The notes under the pieces: model-generated
The model's database searches: none
Seen by the model: the letters and a program-made list of their open reading frames with translations, nothing else
What the model was told of the DNA's origin: nothing
Shown here: piece by piece, positions 46,162-54,986 of the stretch
Position numbering within the stretch: position 1 is the stretch's first letter
How the letters are laid out: the number at the start of each line of letters is the position of its first letter
Position numbers and translations under genes: made by a program
Source of the DNA: Methanospirillum purgamenti
Lineage (GTDB): Archaea; Halobacteriota; Methanomicrobia; Methanomicrobiales; Methanospirillaceae
Length of the DNA stretch: 64,000 nt
Direction: 5' to 3' (one strand)
NCBI RefSeq assembly: GCF_018502485.1
Contig: NZ_CP075546.1

Positions 46162-47004
46162 TTAGTACTTATACCATCTTCCTTTTTCGTCATATTCACC
46201 AGGAATAGTGACTACTTCCTGTGTTGCTTCTTTGTAGCATGAATATTTGAAAGTAAGCAGGAAAGGAACCAGAATAAAAGTAACCAATCCAAAAACCAAT
46301 GATGTAACGATTGTTCCTTCTGGACCGATAAGGGCTTGCCAGTCAGTGAGAGTGTACTGAGAAAAAACTCCCTGCTGTGTTGTCAGGTTCATGTCAATAA
46401 ATTGAGTAAATCGATCAGCAAGGATCATACCCCAGAGAAAAGCTCCAAAGAGAGACACAATCACGGTCATGATTACACTGATGATAAAAAAACCGACTGA
46501 CGTGGAGAGCTTGATGGTAACAAGTTCCAGACTTCGTTTCAAAGTATCAAAAATTCTGGTTTTTTCACAGACTGCAACATTGTCGATGTAGATTGAAAAG
46601 AGAATTGCAGGTATTAAAATCCCAAGCATGAGGCCGGTGAGGGCATACTCATCGCTTCCATATCCCATAATCGAAAGAGGAACGCTTAAAAGTAATGCCA
46701 TGATTACAATCATTCCACCAAGAATAACTACAGGAAGGACAATAGGGAAGTAATTTCGAAGACCCGTGGTTATGAGATTTTTTAAATCGGTGTCTCCGGT
46801 CATAAGATGATGGTTCATTATCCCGACAATAAATGGGAATGCGATGACAGCAAGCATGGCTATTTTTCCCGCTAGAAACATTCCTCCGGTGAATTCAAGC
46901 CAGATTACAAGTGCTGCAATACACCCTGCGTAGACTCCGGAGATCCAGAGAAGAGGCCTGTGTATGAGTAAATGGAGTGTTCTTTTCAATGTTTCAAGTA
47001 CCAT
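46162..47004 (-). CDS. DUF4013-type membrane protein
   Basis: The 280 residues contain about six hydrophobic segments and open with a TLKRTLHLLIHRPLLW stretch, typical of DUF4013 proteins of archaea. The function is unknown. It ends seven bases from the convergent DUF92 gene and starts two bases after the stop of the pyruvate-kinase-like gene, with which it is probably co-transcribed. Confidence 0.75.
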   Translation of the reverse strand: MVLETLKRTLHLLIHRPLLWISGVYAGCIAALVIWLEFTGGMFLAGKIAMLAVIAFPFIVGIMNHHLMTGDTDLKNLITTGLRNYFPIVLPVVILGGMIVIMALLLSVPLSIMGYGSDEYALTGLMLGILIPAILFSIYIDNVAVCEKTRIFDTLKRSLELVTIKLSTSVGFFIISVIMTVIVSLFGAFLWGMILADRFTQFIDMNLTTQQGVFSQYTLTDWQALIGPEGTIVTSLVFGLVTFILVPFLLTFKYSCYKEATQEVVTIPGEYDEKGRWYKY

Positions 47005-47006
47005 TG

Positions 47007-47597
47007 TTACCGATCCCTTGGCATTGCTACAATTTCACGAACCTGTAGATCGAAAAAGTGTTGGGTATGAGATGGCCTGATGACACAAACGGTATCAACA
47101 CCAGACCCTGTACCCCCGAGGGCAATTACTTCATCAGGAACACTTATTGTTCCCTGATCTGTTGCAATCAGGGTACATTCAACCGCGACTTTCAGGCCGA
47201 CTGCGATCACTTTTCGAAGAGCATGTGCGACTGCTTCACTCCTGGATCCTCCGCCGACTTTGGGAGATGACGAAAATGCGCGTTCTAGGCCGGATAAGAC
47301 ATGTGTACCGGTTATTATGGTAACACCTTCTTTTCGTAGTGACGATGCAATTTCAGAATCAAACTCCCAGACACCGGGCGAAGAAAATCCGACGACATGG
47401 GTCACAATCACAAGGCGTAGAGGGGTTTCTTTGAGTTCTTCATACGCAATCTGTGCGGTTCTGCCGCTTGTACTTGGCACGATTATTGTTGATATTCCAA
47501 GTTCCTGAGCACGCTCAGCACCAATCCGGATCGCATCCCGACTGTTGGCGTCACCGGGTTTGTCAAAATAATACACTTTTTTGGTGCAGTATCCCAT
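47007..47597 (-). CDS. Pyruvate kinase C-terminal-domain-like protein
   Basis: The 196-residue protein resembles the isolated alpha/beta C-terminal domain of pyruvate kinase: RAQELGISTIIVPSTSGRTA is the characteristic stretch, and ALGGTGSGVDTVCVIRP closes the fold. It lacks the catalytic barrel, so it is not a pyruvate kinase. Relatives are widespread in archaea and some bacteria with no known role; ligand binding is plausible. Confidence 0.85.
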   Translation of the reverse strand: MGYCTKKVYYFDKPGDANSRDAIRIGAERAQELGISTIIVPSTSGRTAQIAYEELKETPLRLVIVTHVVGFSSPGVWEFDSEIASSLRKEGVTIITGTHVLSGLERAFSSSPKVGGGSRSEAVAHALRKVIAVGLKVAVECTLIATDQGTISVPDEVIALGGTGSGVDTVCVIRPSHTQHFFDLQVREIVAMPRDR

Positions 47598-47636
47598 ACA
47601 TACCTGTTAGTTCGCACTGGGATTTGAGGACCATCT

Positions 47637-48806
47637 ATGATAACCCTCGCACTTGCTGGAAAACCAAACTGTGGCAAATCAACCTTATATCGGGCAGCAA
47701 CTATGGCTCCCGCTGAAATTGCCAATTATCCGTTCACGACAATAGACGCCAACCGGGGAGTGGCTTATGTCAGAGTTCCCTGCCCCTGCAGCACACTTGC
47801 GCATCGCTGCGGTGTTTGCGCAGATGGAATCAGGTATATTGCAGTCCACCTGATTGATGTTGCGGGCCTGGTACCTGAAGCCCATACCGGCAAAGGTCTT
47901 GGAAACCAGTTCCTGGATCATCTCAGGCAGGCTGATGCCATTATTCAGGTCATTGATGCAAGCGGAAGTACTGATATTGAAGGAAACCCGGATAATCCCG
48001 GTACCCATGATCCATTATTGGAAATTCCGATGCTCAAGACCGAGATGGCGATGTGGCTGCATGGAATTATCGAAAAGCACTGGCCAAAAATGCAGCGGCA
48101 GGCTCAGTCACGTACATTTTCAATTTACGCAGGTCTTGCCGAGATCCTTGCAGGTCTCTCGATCAGGGAAGAACATGTGATGGAAGCTGAGCGGGAAGCG
48201 GGAATTGAGCTCAGGCTGACTGCTGCCAGTGATCTGATTGATTTTTCAAAGATCCTGATGCACAAAGCAAAACCGATGATTATTGCAGGTAATAAGGCCG
48301 ACCTTGCCTCCCCTGAACTCCTTGAAAAGGTAAAAGGATCTGGTGCCATCCTGACATCAGGTGCAGCAGAGTTGGCTCTGCGGACTGCAGCTACATCACA
48401 GATGATCGCCTATCATCCGGGAGATAAGACATTTTCAATTCCAGATGAAGGAAAACTGAGTGAGGCTCAGAAAGCAGGTCTCATGAAGATGAAATCATAC
48501 ATGGATGAGCATGGTGGTACCGGAGTTCAGGATATAATTAACCGGGCAGTGTTTGATCTGCTTGACATGATTGTCCTGTACCCGGTTGAAGATGAAACCC
48601 ATCTGACTGACGGACAGGGACGGGTTCTTCCTGATGCCTTCCTGATGAAGAAAGGTACTACTCCTCATGACTTAGCATTCCAGGTTCACTCAGACATCGG
48701 GAACGGGTTCTTGTATGCTATTGATGCGAAGACAAAAATGCGGATTAAAGAAAGTGCAATCCTAAAAGATGGCGATATCATAAAGATTGTGAGCACTGCA
48801 AAATAA
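47637..48806 (+). CDS. YchF/Obg-family GTPase or ATPase with TGS domain
   Basis: The 389 residues have a G1 loop LAGKPNCGKSTL, switch region TIDANRGVAYV, G3 LIDVAGLVPEAH, G4-like GNKADLAS and a C-terminal TGS domain (about 315-389; KGTTPHDLAFQVH). This is the archaeal YchF-like branch. The CPCSTLAHRCGVCADG Cys cluster after switch I suggests an inserted metal site. The protein probably acts on ribosomes. It is divergent from the pyruvate-kinase-like gene. Confidence 0.9.
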   Translation: MITLALAGKPNCGKSTLYRAATMAPAEIANYPFTTIDANRGVAYVRVPCPCSTLAHRCGVCADGIRYIAVHLIDVAGLVPEAHTGKGLGNQFLDHLRQADAIIQVIDASGSTDIEGNPDNPGTHDPLLEIPMLKTEMAMWLHGIIEKHWPKMQRQAQSRTFSIYAGLAEILAGLSIREEHVMEAEREAGIELRLTAASDLIDFSKILMHKAKPMIIAGNKADLASPELLEKVKGSGAILTSGAAELALRTAATSQMIAYHPGDKTFSIPDEGKLSEAQKAGLMKMKSYMDEHGGTGVQDIINRAVFDLLDMIVLYPVEDETHLTDGQGRVLPDAFLMKKGTTPHDLAFQVHSDIGNGFLYAIDAKTKMRIKESAILKDGDIIKIVSTAK

Positions 48807-48850
48807 ATCCGCACCTTTTTATACTACTGAATTAATATAATGGTTTAATT

Positions 48851-49171
48851 ATGGGCGGCGAGGTGTATCAGGCCCAGGTTCTGAAGAATTTCTTTGACAC
48901 AATCACGGGTACCGACAGGAATCTTACCCGGATATATATGTGTGTCATAAGCCTTGCCAAACTTCGTGGTGAAGATGTCGAGATGATTGGACATCTGGTT
49001 GAGCAACTCAAACAGAGTAAAATGAAGAAAGAACTCTCCATTGATGTGCTCGATTATATGTGTGCGATTGCATCAGATCTCGAGATTACCGCGGTAAAAA
49101 CTGCTTTTGGTGTGAAAGAAATATCAGAAGTTGTTCAGGACTTTGACTCGGTCAGCCTGGATAGTTTGTAA
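48851..49171 (+). CDS. Conserved small helical protein
   Basis: This acidic, all-helical protein of 106 residues has no signal peptide or membrane segment and no motif I recognise. The ATG lies 44 bases after the YchF-like stop, with AT-rich TATA-like sequence (TTTTTATACTACTG) between them, so it may have its own promoter. Coding is supported by codon usage and uninterrupted length. Function not assigned. Confidence 0.65.
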   Translation: MGGEVYQAQVLKNFFDTITGTDRNLTRIYMCVISLAKLRGEDVEMIGHLVEQLKQSKMKKELSIDVLDYMCAIASDLEITAVKTAFGVKEISEVVQDFDSVSLDSL

Positions 49172-49231
49172 CTTTTTTAAGTAGGGATTTCTCCTGCGGT
49201 CTTAAATGTCCGGAAAGCCTACATAATCGAT

Positions 49232-50410
49232 ATGAAGGTCTGTATCATGTGTGGAGGCGAAGGAACCCGTCTTCGCCCGCTCACCTTTGAACGTCCAAAA
49301 CCATGTATTCCAATCGTCAATAAGCCTTCAATAGAACATCTCGTATCACATCTCTCAAATCTTGGATTTCATGATATCATCATCACCGTCGGATATAAGA
49401 GCGATGCCATTGAGCAGGCACTTGGAGATGGAGCCCTGTTTGGTGCAAAAATAAGTTATGTGTACGAAGAAATAAAACTCGGAACCGCAGGGAGCGTTAA
49501 AAATGCACGTGGTCTTCTTGGAGAAAAACCCTTCCTGGTCGTCGGTGGTGACCACTTAACCGATATTAACCTGTTAGAATTTTACCGGGAACATCTCAAA
49601 CATTCTCCAATCATTACCATTGGTCTGATAAGCGTCGATGATCCCTCTGAATATGGTATCGCTGAGATTGATGTTGATAACCGAATCAGGCGATTTAGAG
49701 AAAAACCAGGGCCTGGTGAAATTTTCTCCAATCTTGCATCAACCGGTATGTATGTCTGCTCACCAGATATTTTTGATTACATACCTGACAATACCAAATT
49801 TGATTTTGCAAAAAATCTCTTCCCGCTTCTGATGGAAAAGGGGATGTTGCTGGATGGATGGCTTGCACGGGGGAACTGGTCAGACGTGGGGAGCCCTGCA
49901 TCACTCAGACTTGCAGAAAAATGGAAACTTCAGGAGATGAGTTATGCGAACATCTCCGGTGATATGGATATTAAAAATGCCAACATACAAGGCCCGGTAG
50001 ATTTTGGTGGATCAATTTATGTTGGTCATAACAGCAGAATCGTCGGGCCGGTTGCGATTGGAAGTGGCACATCCATTGGGGACAACGTTCTCATCGGACC
50101 GTATACATCAATAGGTAAAAATTGTATTATTCGAAATAATGTCCGCGTCTTATCTTCCACGTTGTATAACCGGGTGGTTATCGGGCAGGGAACATCGGTT
50201 TCTGGTGCAATCATAGACAATGAAGCAATGATTGGTGACTCTTGCAGTATTGAACATGGTTCGGTCATCGGTCCAAGAACAGTTATCCGGAACCGGGTGA
50301 CGGTTCATTCAAACACCCGAATATGGCCTGATATGGTTATTGCTGATGGCACTACCGTGACCGAACATATGCTGAATGACTCTTATGATACCCGGTGCGA
50401 AGGATCCTGA
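49232..50410 (+). CDS. Sugar nucleotidyltransferase with left-handed beta-helix
   Basis: The 392-residue protein has the nucleotidyltransferase signature GGEGTRLRPLTFERPKPCIPI at the N-terminus and a metal Asp in VGGDHLTD. From about 250 on it has hexapeptide repeats (GPVAIGSGTSIGDNVLIGPY) forming a beta-helix. It transfers NMP to a sugar-1-phosphate (glucose, mannose or similar) for glycan or glycolipid synthesis. The sugar cannot be fixed. It ends in a 28-base convergent overlap with the CBS-ParB gene. Confidence 0.88.
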   Translation: MKVCIMCGGEGTRLRPLTFERPKPCIPIVNKPSIEHLVSHLSNLGFHDIIITVGYKSDAIEQALGDGALFGAKISYVYEEIKLGTAGSVKNARGLLGEKPFLVVGGDHLTDINLLEFYREHLKHSPIITIGLISVDDPSEYGIAEIDVDNRIRRFREKPGPGEIFSNLASTGMYVCSPDIFDYIPDNTKFDFAKNLFPLLMEKGMLLDGWLARGNWSDVGSPASLRLAEKWKLQEMSYANISGDMDIKNANIQGPVDFGGSIYVGHNSRIVGPVAIGSGTSIGDNVLIGPYTSIGKNCIIRNNVRVLSSTLYNRVVIGQGTSVSGAIIDNEAMIGDSCSIEHGSVIGPRTVIRNRVTVHSNTRIWPDMVIADGTTVTEHMLNDSYDTRCEGS

Positions 50411-51213
50411 TCCAGATCAGAAGGAGCTGTTCCAATCCCTCCAAACCGGTGAGTTCCGGCAATGAGCGGGTGACGGGCATAGTCCATGATCTGGATATCA
50501 TCGATGGTCTTCAGGTTCATGGCTTTTGCTGTCCGTTCAAGTCCGAGTTCAAGGTTTTCCATGATCTCGATAATATATGCCTCAAGAATTTTAATGCCAA
50601 GCCGCCTTGCAGCAACTGCACGGTGATGCCCATCAACAAGGATGAGCCGGCCAGGTTTTTTAATCACAATAACCGGCTCTGCAAGTCCCTTTTTGATCTC
50701 ATAAATCCGTCCTTCCAGTTCATCCATATAAATTCTGGACTGGGTTGGGAGAAGAGTATGGACCTGAACCGGCCCTTTTGAAAGGTGTGGCTTTATTTCA
50801 TGGAGTCGTTCGATGGTATCCATGAGCTTGTAGACTTTTTCTGGTGAAACATGCTCTATCTGGGATCGCACAACATCTGTGTTCGAGATGATACCGAGGA
50901 GTTCATTCTTCTCATTGACAACTGGCAGTTTCTGAATACCAGACCTGATAATTACCCGTGCTACGTCACTAATTGCCATTTCAGGATCTGCCACAATGAG
51001 ATGATGACTCATGATCTCCTTCACCGGTGTTTCTGGATGAACAAACAAAAGATCCCTGGCTGCAATATATCCCACCACAATGTTTCCGTCTACTACCGGA
51101 AAGCCATCATGAGAGGTGACCCTGATTGCATGGATGACCTCTCGCGCGGTTCCCGTCAAAGGGACGGTGTCCACGTCTGTGGTCATGTAATCACGGACCC
51201 TCTTTTTTTCCAT
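50383..51213 (-). CDS. CBS-pair / ParB-like nuclease-domain protein
   Basis: The 276 residues start with two CBS motifs (about 1-120; DYMTTDVDTVP, EIMSHHLIVADP), which bind adenosyl ligands. A ParB-like domain follows (about 150-235) with VIVIKKPGRLILVDGHHRA, whose GHHR is the ParB/sulfiredoxin-type nucleotide-binding turn. The combination is known in archaea without a defined role. Ligand-controlled nucleotide chemistry or DNA binding are possibilities. Confidence 0.85.
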   Translation of the reverse strand: MEKKRVRDYMTTDVDTVPLTGTAREVIHAIRVTSHDGFPVVDGNIVVGYIAARDLLFVHPETPVKEIMSHHLIVADPEMAISDVARVIIRSGIQKLPVVNEKNELLGIISNTDVVRSQIEHVSPEKVYKLMDTIERLHEIKPHLSKGPVQVHTLLPTQSRIYMDELEGRIYEIKKGLAEPVIVIKKPGRLILVDGHHRAVAARRLGIKILEAYIIEIMENLELGLERTAKAMNLKTIDDIQIMDYARHPLIAGTHRFGGIGTAPSDLDQDPSHRVS

Positions 51214-51347
51214 ACGAATCTACTCACCCTTTGCAGGTATGAATTCATCGTTTCAAAAGGCGGCAGTATGAGGAGAATACAAGAACAGATCTCTTTGACA
51301 GTAAACAGTTGCATCCTTTATCTTCCGGCAGGGATTACGTAATAGGA

Positions 51348-52052
51348 ATGAAAGGATTCCGCCACCAGCCTTCAGAAAAAAAGGAAGAGATGAACTGGAC
51401 GAAAATTGGAATTGTCGCAGTTTGTGTTCTGATGGCTGTCTTTATGATTGTATCAATGTTCGGAATGTCATGGCTGAACATCTTCACTCAGGCAAAGCCG
51501 GGGAACACCGCTCTCGTTGATTTTACCTTCCGTGACGCGCAGGACCGTCCGGTTGTAACCAGTGTCCTTTCTGTCATAACAAAGGCCCAGGATCCAAGTG
51601 TCATGACCTTTAAGGCAAATTCACTTCCGGTCAGAGTAAATGTTTCTTCCGGTGAAGACCTTGTCCCGATCCAGGTTATCAATCCGTACAATGAATACGG
51701 AGTCATGGAGTTTGGTCTCTTTGGCCCTGAAATCGATATGATCAGTAATTCCATCGCTGGTATGGGTGTTGGTGATTCAAAGATCCTGACCTACCCGTAT
51801 GCAGGACAGATGTCCAGGCAGATGAGTATGGAACAGTTCGTGAATATTTCAGGTGAGAGTTTTGCAAATGTTCAGGTTGGAGATCAGGTTCCACTTGCCT
51901 TTATTGACCAGCCGCAGATCCCACTGGACAATGCAACTCCGGCATCGTATATCAGAACTGCCACGGTTGTTGACCGGGATGCAGCCAACATTACGTTAAA
52001 TTACGGATATCCAACCGTTGAGATTATACTGGCCAAACTGACAACTTCATAA
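51348..52052 (+). CDS. Membrane-anchored FKBP-like peptidyl-prolyl isomerase-type protein
   Basis: An N-terminal cytoplasmic stub is followed by one helix (about 20-40) and an extracytoplasmic part. NTALVDFTFRDAQ and AGMGVGDSKIL recall the start and the MxxGE-type loop of FKBP/SlyD folds. ATG 51348 is used; a second ATG at 51390 would trim the stub, and a TTG lies at 51309. Isomerase or chaperone activity outside the membrane is inferred. Confidence 0.65.
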   Translation: MKGFRHQPSEKKEEMNWTKIGIVAVCVLMAVFMIVSMFGMSWLNIFTQAKPGNTALVDFTFRDAQDRPVVTSVLSVITKAQDPSVMTFKANSLPVRVNVSSGEDLVPIQVINPYNEYGVMEFGLFGPEIDMISNSIAGMGVGDSKILTYPYAGQMSRQMSMEQFVNISGESFANVQVGDQVPLAFIDQPQIPLDNATPASYIRTATVVDRDAANITLNYGYPTVEIILAKLTTS

Positions 52053-52060
52053 AAAACCGG

Positions 52061-52642
52061 TTAAAGCCGGTAGGCATATATCCGCTTTATGCGGTTTGCA
52101 ATCTCATATTTTCCTTTTCTTCTTTGAATTATTCCGTTTCTTAAGCAGATATGGTCGATTCTGGCACGAACCCGATCAATTGAGACGATCTCATCGATAG
52201 TGAACCGGTCATCTCCGTCACAGGCAACGTACATAGGGATAGTCTTCTTCCCATCATGAACAGAAATCCTGACGATCACCTCATCAATAGCACGTGACCA
52301 GATGGTATCAATCTCTTCTGCGGTTGCTTTCTGAACTCGTTTGTCTCCTACTTCAAGAGACATAATTTCGACTCCGGCGCCTTCACCATCATCTCTCTCC
52401 GCAACGATATAATCTCCAACCTCGACAACTTCACCTTTCATGAGTTCGGCTTTTCCAACGTAGGATTCAGCTTCCCGGCTCACAATGGTCTTTACAAAAA
52501 CCGGTTCAGGTTCAGGTGGGAGAGGTCTTCGGGATGTCAGTCCGCACACGGTGCAGCGGGTGATGAGATCGCGTGATTCGCTCAGAACCTCCTGTTCTGT
52601 CTCTTCTTTACATGTAGTGCAATAGATGTCTACCAGATCCAT
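52061..52642 (-). CDS. HVO_0476-type zinc-finger protein
   Basis: The 193 residues begin with a zinc ribbon (CTTCKEE and CTVCGLTS) and continue with a beta-rich domain seen in the archaeal HVO_0476 family. The function is unknown; translation or RNA binding is likely by fold. It is convergent with the FKBP-like gene and divergent (31 bases) from the DUF371 gene. Confidence 0.82.
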   Translation of the reverse strand: MDLVDIYCTTCKEETEQEVLSESRDLITRCTVCGLTSRRPLPPEPEPVFVKTIVSREAESYVGKAELMKGEVVEVGDYIVAERDDGEGAGVEIMSLEVGDKRVQKATAEEIDTIWSRAIDEVIVRISVHDGKKTIPMYVACDGDDRFTIDEIVSIDRVRARIDHICLRNGIIQRRKGKYEIANRIKRIYAYRL

Positions 52643-52673
52643 TGATTACACATGGAAGAGAGTGTGTAAATAC

Positions 52674-53105
52674 ATGGTCAGGGAAGAGGAGTATTTCATT
52701 GCTCATGGACACTCGAATGTAACGGCAACACATCGCACTACTTTTGAGATAACAAAAGAAGACGAACTTTCTCTGGCAGGTAGTTGTATCATTGCAGTGG
52801 GAGCAAAAAAAGGTGCAACAGATCTCAGTCGCAGTTTCTGTGCTGCGTTAAGGCATCAGGATCATGTGCTAGTCACGACGCTCACATGTGGTCCGCACAT
52901 GATAGAGATCCGTTCACAGGGAGATCCGAACCTTACCCTTACTCATCCAACAGATCTGGTATGGAGGCGGTCGTCCTTTACCTGTAACCGGACTATTGGG
53001 GTACTTTCAGATCATACCGCTAGTACCATACCCCGGGAAATGGTTTCCCTGCTCGCGAAGGGAGCTGACCTTGAAGTATGTATGCTGGTTGAGTATCCGG
53101 ACTGA
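52674..53105 (+). CDS. DUF371 conserved archaeal protein
   Basis: From ATG 52674 the 143-residue protein matches DUF371: EYFIAHGHSNVTATH at the start, SCIIAVGAKKGATDLS, and LTHPTDLVWRRSSF. The frame extends upstream to 52626, but that stretch overlaps the divergent zinc-finger gene. The family is restricted mostly to archaea and has no known role. Confidence 0.85.
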   Translation: MVREEEYFIAHGHSNVTATHRTTFEITKEDELSLAGSCIIAVGAKKGATDLSRSFCAALRHQDHVLVTTLTCGPHMIEIRSQGDPNLTLTHPTDLVWRRSSFTCNRTIGVLSDHTASTIPREMVSLLAKGADLEVCMLVEYPD

Positions 53106-53153
53106 TGGTAAAAAACTCTTAAATTAGCGAGAAAAAATATTCATACATATTAG

Positions 53154-53201
53154 TTTATAAATATCTTTGGAACAAACGAGTATTGTATATTTGATTGGAG
53201 G
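53154..53201 (+). promoter_or_regulatory. TATA box and strong ribosome binding site for the 59-residue protein
   Basis: TTTATAAATA (53154-53163) is a near-ideal TATA box. GGAGG (53197-53201) lies nine bases before the ATG. Transcription should start near 53185. Both elements are among the strongest in the window, pointing to high expression. Confidence 0.7.
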
Positions 53202-53210
53202 ATTCAAAAA

Positions 53211-53390
53211 ATGGATAAAATGGGCCTTGGAATGTTAATTGTTGGTATCATCCTTGTTATTGCTGGTGCCTATGGAATCTGGTTTTTCCTGCCTGATGTT
53301 ATCAACGTTGTGAAGGGAGCTATCGGAATCATTGCTCTGCTTGCCGGTATTATGCTTGCCGGTATCGGATTTATCCTCGTTAAGGATTAA
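53211..53390 (+). CDS. 59-residue two-helix membrane protein
   Basis: The short frame MDKMGLGMLIVGIILVIAG begins a protein of 59 residues with two hydrophobic segments (about 6-28 and 37-56) joined by a short polar turn (PDVINVVKG), ending in LVKD. It has a clear TATA box and GGAGG site. No family is recognised. Both ends probably face the same side. Its strong expression signals suggest an abundant envelope component. Confidence 0.75.
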   Translation: MDKMGLGMLIVGIILVIAGAYGIWFFLPDVINVVKGAIGIIALLAGIMLAGIGFILVKD

Positions 53391-53429
53391 TTCTCATTAC
53401 AGTAATATCCAGCAGAGAAATCTGCCAAA

Positions 53430-53456
53430 ATAGTTTTTGTTATTTTCTTTTTATTA
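53430..53456 (+). terminator. T-rich termination region between convergent genes
   Basis: Runs of T (TTTTTG, TTTTC, TTTTTA) follow the 59-residue gene by about 40 bases, as expected for archaeal termination. The region overlaps the end of the convergent methyltransferase gene. Confidence 0.4.
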
Positions 53457-54048
53457 CATGGATTTCAACAGGTATTTCATGCCGATCCCTGGAGTGAAAC
53501 CAGAAAGTCCGTGGTATGGTAAGTCCGGCAAGTATGGATGAGGTAATTTCCCCTCTACCCTGGATAAATTCTCTGATGAATTGCTCGGATCGGGCGTTAA
53601 AGATTCCGTAGGTTATATCTGCTTTTGTAAGTGCCATATCAAGAAACGGGCGATCTGCATGCTCAGTCTGTGCTCCAAAGGGCGGGTTCATGATAACTGT
53701 GTCTCCTTTTGGAATAAGAGTCATGGCCTGAGGATCTGTTATATCAATCTGGATGAGCCTGATATTACATCCGAGATCATGAGCATTTGCTTCTGCAATC
53801 CTGATAGCTTCTCCGTCATCTTCAACAGCCACGACATCCGCTCCAAGCAATGCAGCGCCTATTGCAAGGATACCAGTTCCACACCCAAGATCAAGAACCG
53901 TCCGTCCGGAGATATCACCTGCAAGCATTGCCATATGAAGGAGACGAGCTGCCAGGGGGGCAGGAGTCTGGTACTGTTCCCGTTCTGCAGATGGATTATT
54001 AAACCCGGATACCCCCTGTAAAAGCATCTCGAGTTGTCGGAGTTTCAT
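53440..54048 (-). CDS. METTL5-like N6-adenine RNA methyltransferase
   Basis: The 202 residues form a Rossmann methyltransferase: substrate-side EQYQTPAPLAARLL, SAM motif VLDLGCGTGILAIG, and catalytic NPPFGAQ, typical of N6-adenine methylation. The pattern matches archaeal homologues of METTL5, which modifies small-subunit rRNA in eukaryotes. The rRNA target here is inference. Its ATG overlaps the dph2 stop by four bases. Confidence 0.88.
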   Translation of the reverse strand: MKLRQLEMLLQGVSGFNNPSAEREQYQTPAPLAARLLHMAMLAGDISGRTVLDLGCGTGILAIGAALLGADVVAVEDDGEAIRIAEANAHDLGCNIRLIQIDITDPQAMTLIPKGDTVIMNPPFGAQTEHADRPFLDMALTKADITYGIFNARSEQFIREFIQGRGEITSSILAGLTIPRTFWFHSRDRHEIPVEIHVIKRK

Positions 54049-54986
54049 GATATTTCGTCTACCTCATAATCTGCAAAATCCCTAAATCCACAAACAATCT
54101 CAAACTCCGCCGGCGTTAGAACCGGAACAGAAAACCTGATTTGATCATCATAGGCAAGGCGGGGACATGCAGTATTTACATAGCAGGGAAATCCCATGTT
54201 GAGCAGTTGGTCGGGTGTGACCTCTCTAAGCATGATTTTGTATGCTCTCTTAGAAAGACTGCAGAGATGGTCTGATAGGTCTGATCTACACTGACCGGTC
54301 TTTGATGAAACAATAATTCCGTAAGAATGTGCTTCTTTTGCTTTTTGGATAAGGCCGAAACGCACCCGGAGTAACCGATCTGCATCCGGCTCTTCAATTC
54401 TCCCGGTTATAGGATCACATGCAATTACCCGTGCCCCGGTCGCCAGTTTTATTCCGATTGGGTGAAATAGTCCGGTCCCGAGAAACAATATCTCGTCAGC
54501 TCCAGCCTTTCGGGCTGCATGAAATGAACACCCCAGGACCTGACCAGGACATGGTGTCCGTGATGATGGCTCGGCGACAACTGATTCAATTCCGGCGTTT
54601 GATAGGAGTTCTACTACTTTTGGAAGGAGATGGATATGCTGGACGGTGGTGACCAGTCCCACCTTTTTTCCGGTCAACCTTGGGATGGCTTCGTTAATTA
54701 CTGAAATATCACCATCAACAGGCCAGGGTTCATAAATAACCCGATCGGTTTCATCCACCGGGGTATGACCTATATGAACCAATACATCAGCACAATCACG
54801 GGCATTGAGATCCAGGTCACAGGCACCATAACAGGGATCACCACTTATAATTACTTCATATCCGAGGTTTTGCAGATCCTGTGCAAGACGGGGAAGGAGG
54901 CGTTTCAGTCCCTCCGGTGCTTGAAGTGCTATTGTATGGTATCCATGAGAAGCAAGCCGGTTATGAAGGTCAGGAAGTCTGATCAA
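54045..54986 (-). CDS. dph2: Diphthamide synthase subunit Dph2
   Basis: The 313-residue radical-SAM-like iron-sulfur enzyme transfers the 3-amino-3-carboxypropyl group of SAM to the EF-2 histidine. The three Cys that bind the cluster are visible in GDPCYGACDLD, VLGCSFHAA and KTGQCRSDL. Archaeal enzymes act as homodimers. It overlaps hpt by 17 bases upstream. Confidence 0.92.
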   Translation of the reverse strand: MIRLPDLHNRLASHGYHTIALQAPEGLKRLLPRLAQDLQNLGYEVIISGDPCYGACDLDLNARDCADVLVHIGHTPVDETDRVIYEPWPVDGDISVINEAIPRLTGKKVGLVTTVQHIHLLPKVVELLSNAGIESVVAEPSSRTPCPGQVLGCSFHAARKAGADEILFLGTGLFHPIGIKLATGARVIACDPITGRIEEPDADRLLRVRFGLIQKAKEAHSYGIIVSSKTGQCRSDLSDHLCSLSKRAYKIMLREVTPDQLLNMGFPCYVNTACPRLAYDDQIRFSVPVLTPAEFEIVCGFRDFADYEVDEIS

